Source of the DNA: Magnolia sinica
Taxonomy: Eukaryota > Streptophyta > Magnoliopsida > Magnoliales > Magnoliaceae
Length of the DNA stretch: 64,000 bases
Assembly: GCF_029962835.1 (NCBI RefSeq)
Contig: NC_080582.1
Location: 76,070,177 to 76,134,176, forward strand
Direction: 5' to 3'
Both the position numbers and the translations under genes were made by a program. Positions 61,301 to 64,000 of the stretch are shown here, in pieces (positions within the stretch are counted from its first letter, which is position 1; the number at the start of each line of letters is the position of its first letter). Under the pieces are notes generated by a model, which ran no database searches, was not told the DNA's origin, and saw only the letters and a program-made list of their open reading frames with translations.

Positions 61301-63964
61301 ATGCAAACTGCGTTTTACATTCTTTTTTGGGCTAGCACTAGCATTTTCTCCAAAAGTTTCTTAGTCCATTCATCTTGGTATTCTTTGATTTAGATTTCCT
61401 TGGAAGTTTGCTCTAAAGAATGAAACTATGAAGCTTTCAGAAATTATGCTAATGACACAACACACAGGCTCAAAGTTTGTTTCAACGCTTATTCGAGTGT
61501 GGGTAATGTTGAACAACAATCTTCTCAATTCCATGGGGAGGTACGGTCCAAACAGCAGCCCAGGTCTTTTGGTGGTGGTGACAAAACTAAATGTTATGTT
61601 GAATATACATTCTAGATCTTTCAGAGCTTGAAGAGCAAAGCCACTGTAAGAATTTTGCTACAGATTTTCTCCTCCAAAATTCTGGTTTGATCATCATTGG
61701 GTGAATGCTTGGAATTATAAGAAAGCCAAGCTTCCAATGGATACAACTTTCTGATCCTTTGAGCAAATAGGGAAAAAGTGCAATTAGTGAATGGGTGATT
61801 CCTTTCATGAAACAACAGACAGCTTCATGAGAACAGGGCCTTATTGGTTGTGATTGATGAGCCAAGTTTTCGACATAACTCTATCATCAAGGGCTGACCA
61901 ATCAAAGGCTGTAACTTTTGGGGGTGTGATCTAATGCACCCGGTTATTGGGGTGATCTTTCTTCTCCATAGGAAGAAATGTGGAGATGCTAAAATGACAA
62001 TTGGTATTTGGTACTGTATGATCTGAAATGTGCATCTGATCCAGAATGCACCCGGTTATTGGGGTGATCTTTCTTCTCCATAGGAAGAAGCGTGGAGATG
62101 CTAAAATGACAATTGGTATTTGGTACTGTATGATCTGAAATGTGCATCTGATCCAGAAATCATTTCATGAAGCACATGATCACACACATTTGTATGCATT
62201 TAAAACTTAATTTCCTCTAACAAACATTTTCTTAATTGTCAATTTGCCTTTATATCAATTTGACTGTTTCATTTCATCTATCTATCCCAAGTTGCATTCT
62301 CTGCAGAAATGGTTGTCGTTCTGGTATTAGTCCTGACCGTTGGCATTCTTACTTGAAACCAGGGAGGACCTGCTGCTCTCATCAAGGCTGAAGTGCCATG
62401 GTCTGCCCGAAGAGGCAACCTTAACGAGAAGGAACGAGTTTTGAAAACAGTTAAAGGGTACTTAATTTTGGATGTTTTATATTCATATCATAATGATTAT
62501 TTCAGGCTGGAAATGCGAGTTAACATGCATCATTGACTTTGAGACTTGATTCTGCATTTAAATAAGCAACATTCTAAAAAATGAGTTTTGGTCCACTGTA
62601 CAAGGCGTATCTTCTACATGTCCACACATGTACCAATCTCCACTCTGTCCATCAGGTGGGTCTGACCATGTAGATGTTCTCAATCTCATCTGAAAATCAT
62701 GCTGGTTTATTCATCAGGTGGGCCATACTGTTAGAAACATGTAGATGGCCTAGTAAAATTCAGTAAGTTTTATCCTTCAAAATTTCCCCTAGCCCTGCAT
62801 TTTCTTATTGTTATAGTTTGGCCCGCCTGATTACTAGACCAATCTGATCTTTAGTTCATCTACATATTGGACCTCCCTGATGGATGGGTCAGATCCCCTA
62901 CCTATACCCCATGCTCGCATGTGGTGGTATCTACAGAGCTGCCTTATGCACACTTGTGGGCTTATCAAAGATCTTAGACACCAGTTCTGTTTTTGGAACC
63001 TGGGATAACTAGTTCAGGCCTAATACTGTTACTTATAATTTGTTTGGTGATGAAATGGTAATTTTGTTTCATAGGATACTGAACAAGCTGACCCCGGAGA
63101 AATTCGATCTTCTCAAGGGACAATTGATTGATTCTGGAATCACCACACCAGATATCTTAAAGGTTTTCATTTCTTGGAAATTAGATGCTTGTTTCTCTTG
63201 CAGAGGTCTCTTAGAGTTATCATTCTCTGACTGGCTTTGCTAATTGCACATGCAACACAGGGTGTCATAACACTGATATTTGACAAGGCGGTTTTGGAAC
63301 CTACGTTCTGCCCCATGTATGCTCTTCTATGTTCTGATCTCAATGAAAACCTCCCGCCATTTCCTGCTGATGAACCTGGTGGAAAAGAAATTACGTTCAA
63401 GCGGATCCTTTTGAATATTTGCCAAGAGGCATTTGAAGGTGCAGACAATCTGAGGGCTGAAATTAGACAAATGACTAGACCAGAGCAAGAGCTAGAACGT
63501 AGAGATAAGGAAAGGATGGTGAAACTCCGCACCCTCGGAAACATCCGTCTCATCGGTGAACTTTTGAAGCAGAAGATGGTGCCGGAGAAAATTGTCCATC
63601 ATATCGTTCAGGTATTTAGAGCACTTTTCCATGGCTGGTCCGGTCCCTGTGCCTCCTGATAATATCTTAAGCTGGTTTGCTATTTTAAAAAGTGGCCTGA
63701 TGATCTGTTGGTATTGAACAGGAGTTGTTGGGGCATGATGGCAAGACATCTCCTGATGAGGAAAATGTTGAGGCTATCTGCCAGTTCTTCACCACCATCG
63801 GCAAGCAGCTTGATGAAAGCCCAAAGTCCCGCCGTTTCAATGATGCCTACTTCAATCGGCTGAAGGAGCTGACGACAAATCCCCAGTTGGTACTGCGGTT
63901 GAGGTTTATGGTCCGTGATGTTCTGGAATTGCGTGCCAACAACTGGGTCCCTAGGCGTGAAGAG
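48599..63964 (+). CDS. eIFiso4G: Eukaryotic translation initiation factor iso4G (N-terminal and MIF4G part, gene continues beyond window)
   Basis: Plant-specific scaffold of the eIFiso4F cap complex: it binds eIF(iso)4E, eIF4A and eIF3 in the cytosol to recruit ribosomes. Eight exons are readable with GT-AG introns: 48599-48766, 51128-51199, 51954-52049, 52353-52574, 62363-62457, 63075-63162, 63261-63611 and 63722-63964, 1335 nt or 445 codons in one frame. The N-terminus [16 protein letters not shown] is typical of iso4G. Exon 2 has the eIF(iso)4E-binding region, but the motif Y-x4-L-L reads HTRDQLL (residues 70-76). Residues ~113-186 are a polar linker. MIF4G starts near residue 205 ([19 protein letters not shown]). 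The short N-terminal region before MIF4G separates it from the much longer eIF4G. The C-terminal MA3 part, if present, lies past 64000. Start chosen at the first family-consistent ATG; the frame upstream opens only with GTG. Intron 4 is 9.8 kb. Confidence 0.95.
49513..49653 (+). repeat. ~75 bp tandem duplication in intron 1
   Basis: TATTTGGATGTCTCATGAA, CTTGCATTATTTCTTTT and CCTATGTAAATCTTCTGATG occur twice in a row with few differences. Intronic, no coding effect. Confidence 0.8.
50049..50427. mobile_element. 379 bp MITE in intron 1 of eIFiso4G
   Basis: Left terminus GGACCTGTTTGGAGAGCGAA and inverted right terminus GGGCTTGGAGAGCGAATTAG; pairing continues through GCAATG and AAAAGTGCAATGATTACAA for about 70 bp. 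Flanked by TTTA on both sides (50045-50048, 50428-50431), or TTA as a 3 bp duplication. Tourist-like or similar; non-coding. Confidence 0.8.
51128..51199 (+). CDS. eIFiso4G: eIFiso4G exon 2 (24 codons), eIF(iso)4E-binding segment
   Basis: Acceptor TTTTAATAG, donor GTATGT, both phase 0. Encodes [20 protein letters not shown] and QLKE. The histidine codon CAC is at 51167-51169, where the family usually has tyrosine. Confidence 0.9.
51954..52049 (+). CDS. eIFiso4G: eIFiso4G exon 3 (32 codons)
   Basis: Acceptor CTCTATAG, donor GTGAGA, phase 0. Encodes [20 protein letters not shown] then [12 protein letters not shown], conserved in iso4G. Confidence 0.92.
52353..52574 (+). CDS. eIFiso4G: eIFiso4G exon 4 (74 codons), polar linker
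   Basis: Acceptor TTTCTTTAG, donor GTAATG, phase 0. Encodes a Q/N/R-rich disordered linker starting [20 protein letters not shown] and ending SSTQG. Low sequence constraint is expected, but frame, splice sites and its place before the [18 protein letters not shown] exon support it. Confidence 0.85.
52575..53898 (+). other. Start of intron 4 of eIFiso4G
   Basis: T-rich intronic sequence up to ~53090, then sequence of unknown origin to 53898 with scattered short frames and no recognised domain. Confidence 0.5.
53899..54139 (+). repeat. ~45 bp minisatellite in intron 4
   Basis: Five or six units carry AGCATGGGTCTTTGCAACTC, CTTTATCCCATGGCAAGAAA and CAGA. Starts near 53899, 53942, 53988, 54034 and 54093, so spacing is 43-46 bp for most. 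Confidence 0.8.
54135..54780 (+). mobile_element. Probable 3' tail of an RTE-type LINE or related SINE
   Basis: CATCATCAACATCATCTTGTCCCAGCTATTTGGGA resembles the very widespread plant retroposon tail (CATCATC, then TCCCAACTATTTGGGGT); the blocks lie at 54131-54172. GCCACCTTGATCC and GAGCCGCTTTAGGTCTTCTC then occur twice (54240 and 54329 regions), and CATCTCAATATCCTCATCTC at 54544 also fits such tails. No coding part is seen. Confidence 0.45.
54785..55894 (+). pseudogene. Plus-strand LINE fragment (RT C-terminal part and zinc-binding RT region)
   Basis: Frames show [20 protein letters not shown], then [18 protein letters not shown] at the place of the LINE LQYADDTLFFC active-site block (the two catalytic Asp are lost), then [18 protein letters not shown] and [20 protein letters not shown] with HLFDVHG, the usual tail of plant L1-type LINEs. 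Stops and frameshifts throughout. The 5' part is missing. It resumes at 60461 after the element inserted at 55905. Confidence 0.8.
56265..56445. repeat. Three copies of an ACTTAACCGGTCGAA unit
   Basis: TTACTTAACCGGTCGAAACAC-type blocks at about 56270, 56317 and 56395, followed by TTGATGTATGAYTTATCTGGAAT in two of them. A local degenerate tandem repeat inside the 4.5 kb element. Confidence 0.7.
56468..60110 (-). pseudogene. Minus-strand L1-type LINE, 5'-truncated, interrupted
   Basis: Reading from high to low coordinates: RT blocks [40 protein letters not shown] and [18 protein letters not shown] (59724-60074), then [12 protein letters not shown] (catalytic FADD reads FTDN) and LSLRSHI (59164-59595). 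After an insertion come [39 protein letters not shown] and [20 protein letters not shown] (57430-57790), and FHDDIWIG-type and FLWKVPLR tail blocks. A poly(A) tail, seen as a T run at 56468-56486 on the plus strand, marks its 3' end. The endonuclease half is missing, typical 5' truncation. Stops and frameshifts make it inactive. Confidence 0.85.
57789..59168. mobile_element. ~1.38 kb insertion inside the minus-strand LINE
   Basis: The LINE reading stops after RSHI at 59168 and resumes with TLIKATL at 57788, so the 1.38 kb between is foreign. It contains a 52 bp GA microsatellite (58257-58308), the repeated CACACGTGTGATSGTAC blocks (58575-58620) and AAACCCTAACCCTAAACC near 58713, a telomere-like or telo-box motif, followed by many CCTAAAT/CCCTAA fragments. 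GAT(A) at both edges is too short to be a secure target duplication. It could be an LTR fragment. Confidence 0.65.
60461..60700 (+). pseudogene. Continuation of the plus-strand LINE, with 65 bp tandem duplication
   Basis: Follows the right target duplication of the 4.5 kb element. A 65 bp unit (GTGGGTGTCTTCTTCTTCGT, GGTGGATCTATTGGATC, TTGCACAACC) starts at 60523 and again at 60588, with a short partial copy (GTGGGTGTCTT) before. The link to the LINE tail rests on position; frame similarity is weak. Confidence 0.5.
61933..62156 (+). repeat. 112 bp perfect-looking tandem duplication in intron 4
   Basis: AATGCACCCGGTTATTGGGG through GTGCATCTGATCCAG occurs at 61933-62044 and 62045-62156, differing at only one or two bases. 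It lies 200-430 bp before the acceptor of exon 5. Confidence 0.88.
62363..62457 (+). CDS. eIFiso4G: eIFiso4G exon 5, start of MIF4G
   Basis: Acceptor GAAACCAG, donor GTACTT; 95 nt, leaves phase 2. Encodes [20 protein letters not shown] then [11 protein letters not shown]. Reading frame continues from exon 4 across the 9.8 kb intron. Confidence 0.93.
62580..62990. mobile_element. MITE-module fragment in intron 5
   Basis: CTCTGTCCATCAGGTGGGTC (62644), CATCAGGTGGGCCATAC (62714), GGCCCGCCTGATTACTAG (62820) and CCCTGATGGATGGGTCAGATC (62876) recall the window's dispersed module, partly in both orientations. No clean termini. Confidence 0.4.
63075..63162 (+). CDS. eIFiso4G: eIFiso4G exon 6, MIF4G
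   Basis: Acceptor TTTCATAG, donor GTTTTC; 88 nt completing the split glycine codon. Encodes [20 protein letters not shown] then GITTPDILK. Confidence 0.94.
63261..63611 (+). CDS. eIFiso4G: eIFiso4G exon 7, MIF4G (117 codons)
   Basis: Acceptor CAACACAG, donor GTATTT, phase 0. Encodes [20 protein letters not shown], then [37 protein letters not shown] and [20 protein letters not shown], the core of the eIF4A-binding MIF4G fold. Confidence 0.97.
63722..63964 (+). CDS. eIFiso4G: eIFiso4G exon 8, end of MIF4G (81 codons)
   Basis: Acceptor TTGAACAG, donor GTAAAC, phase 0. Encodes [20 protein letters not shown], then [20 protein letters not shown]. The following intron runs past the window end. 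Confidence 0.96.
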
Positions 63965-64000
63965 GTAAACATAGTCATTTCTTGAATAAGACCCGACTGT

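Overview
The window is nuclear DNA from a flowering plant. The evidence is GT-AG introns in a plant-specific translation factor gene, an intronless cytosolic HSP70, and a dense load of LTR elements, LINEs and MITEs. One short module recurs across the window: GTGGGGCCCACC, then a variant of ATGATGTATGTG, then a variant of CACACCGTCCATCC. Together with the long TE-filled introns it suggests a large woody-plant genome. A magnoliid-type lineage is my guess, not a demonstration.

Layout: 1-3418 holds two pieces of a large non-coding LTR-type family, one ending inside the other, followed by a degenerate ~160 bp tandem array with pyrimidine tracts (to ~4320). 4.3-12.7 kb has no gene I can support, only MITE debris. 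12.7-15.1 kb is an intact intronless cytosolic HSP70 with TATA box and a heat-shock-element-like site. 15.6-21.1 kb is a MITE cluster (one member has a perfect 9 bp target duplication) plus a decayed reading frame at 19368-20121. 23.4-24.35 kb is another fragment of the large LTR family. 26732-44135 is one old Ty1/copia element on the minus strand, split by two 5.7 kb non-coding TG...CA elements in opposite orientations, each with a perfect 5 bp target duplication. 44.5-48.2 kb is a second MITE cluster ending about 140 bp before a TATA box. From 48599 to past the window end runs an eIFiso4G gene: eight exons (445 codons) are visible and the C-terminal part lies outside.

How it fits together: only two genes look functional, a cytosolic chaperone and a cap-complex scaffold. 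Everything else is transposon biology. The two most unusual structural features are the pair of giant putative solo LTRs facing each other inside one copia element, and the 9.8 kb intron 4 of eIFiso4G, which contains four nested layers (plus-strand LINE, terminal-inverted-repeat element, minus-strand LINE, further insertion). The most interesting gene-level observation is that the tyrosine expected in the eIF(iso)4E-binding motif of eIFiso4G reads as histidine.
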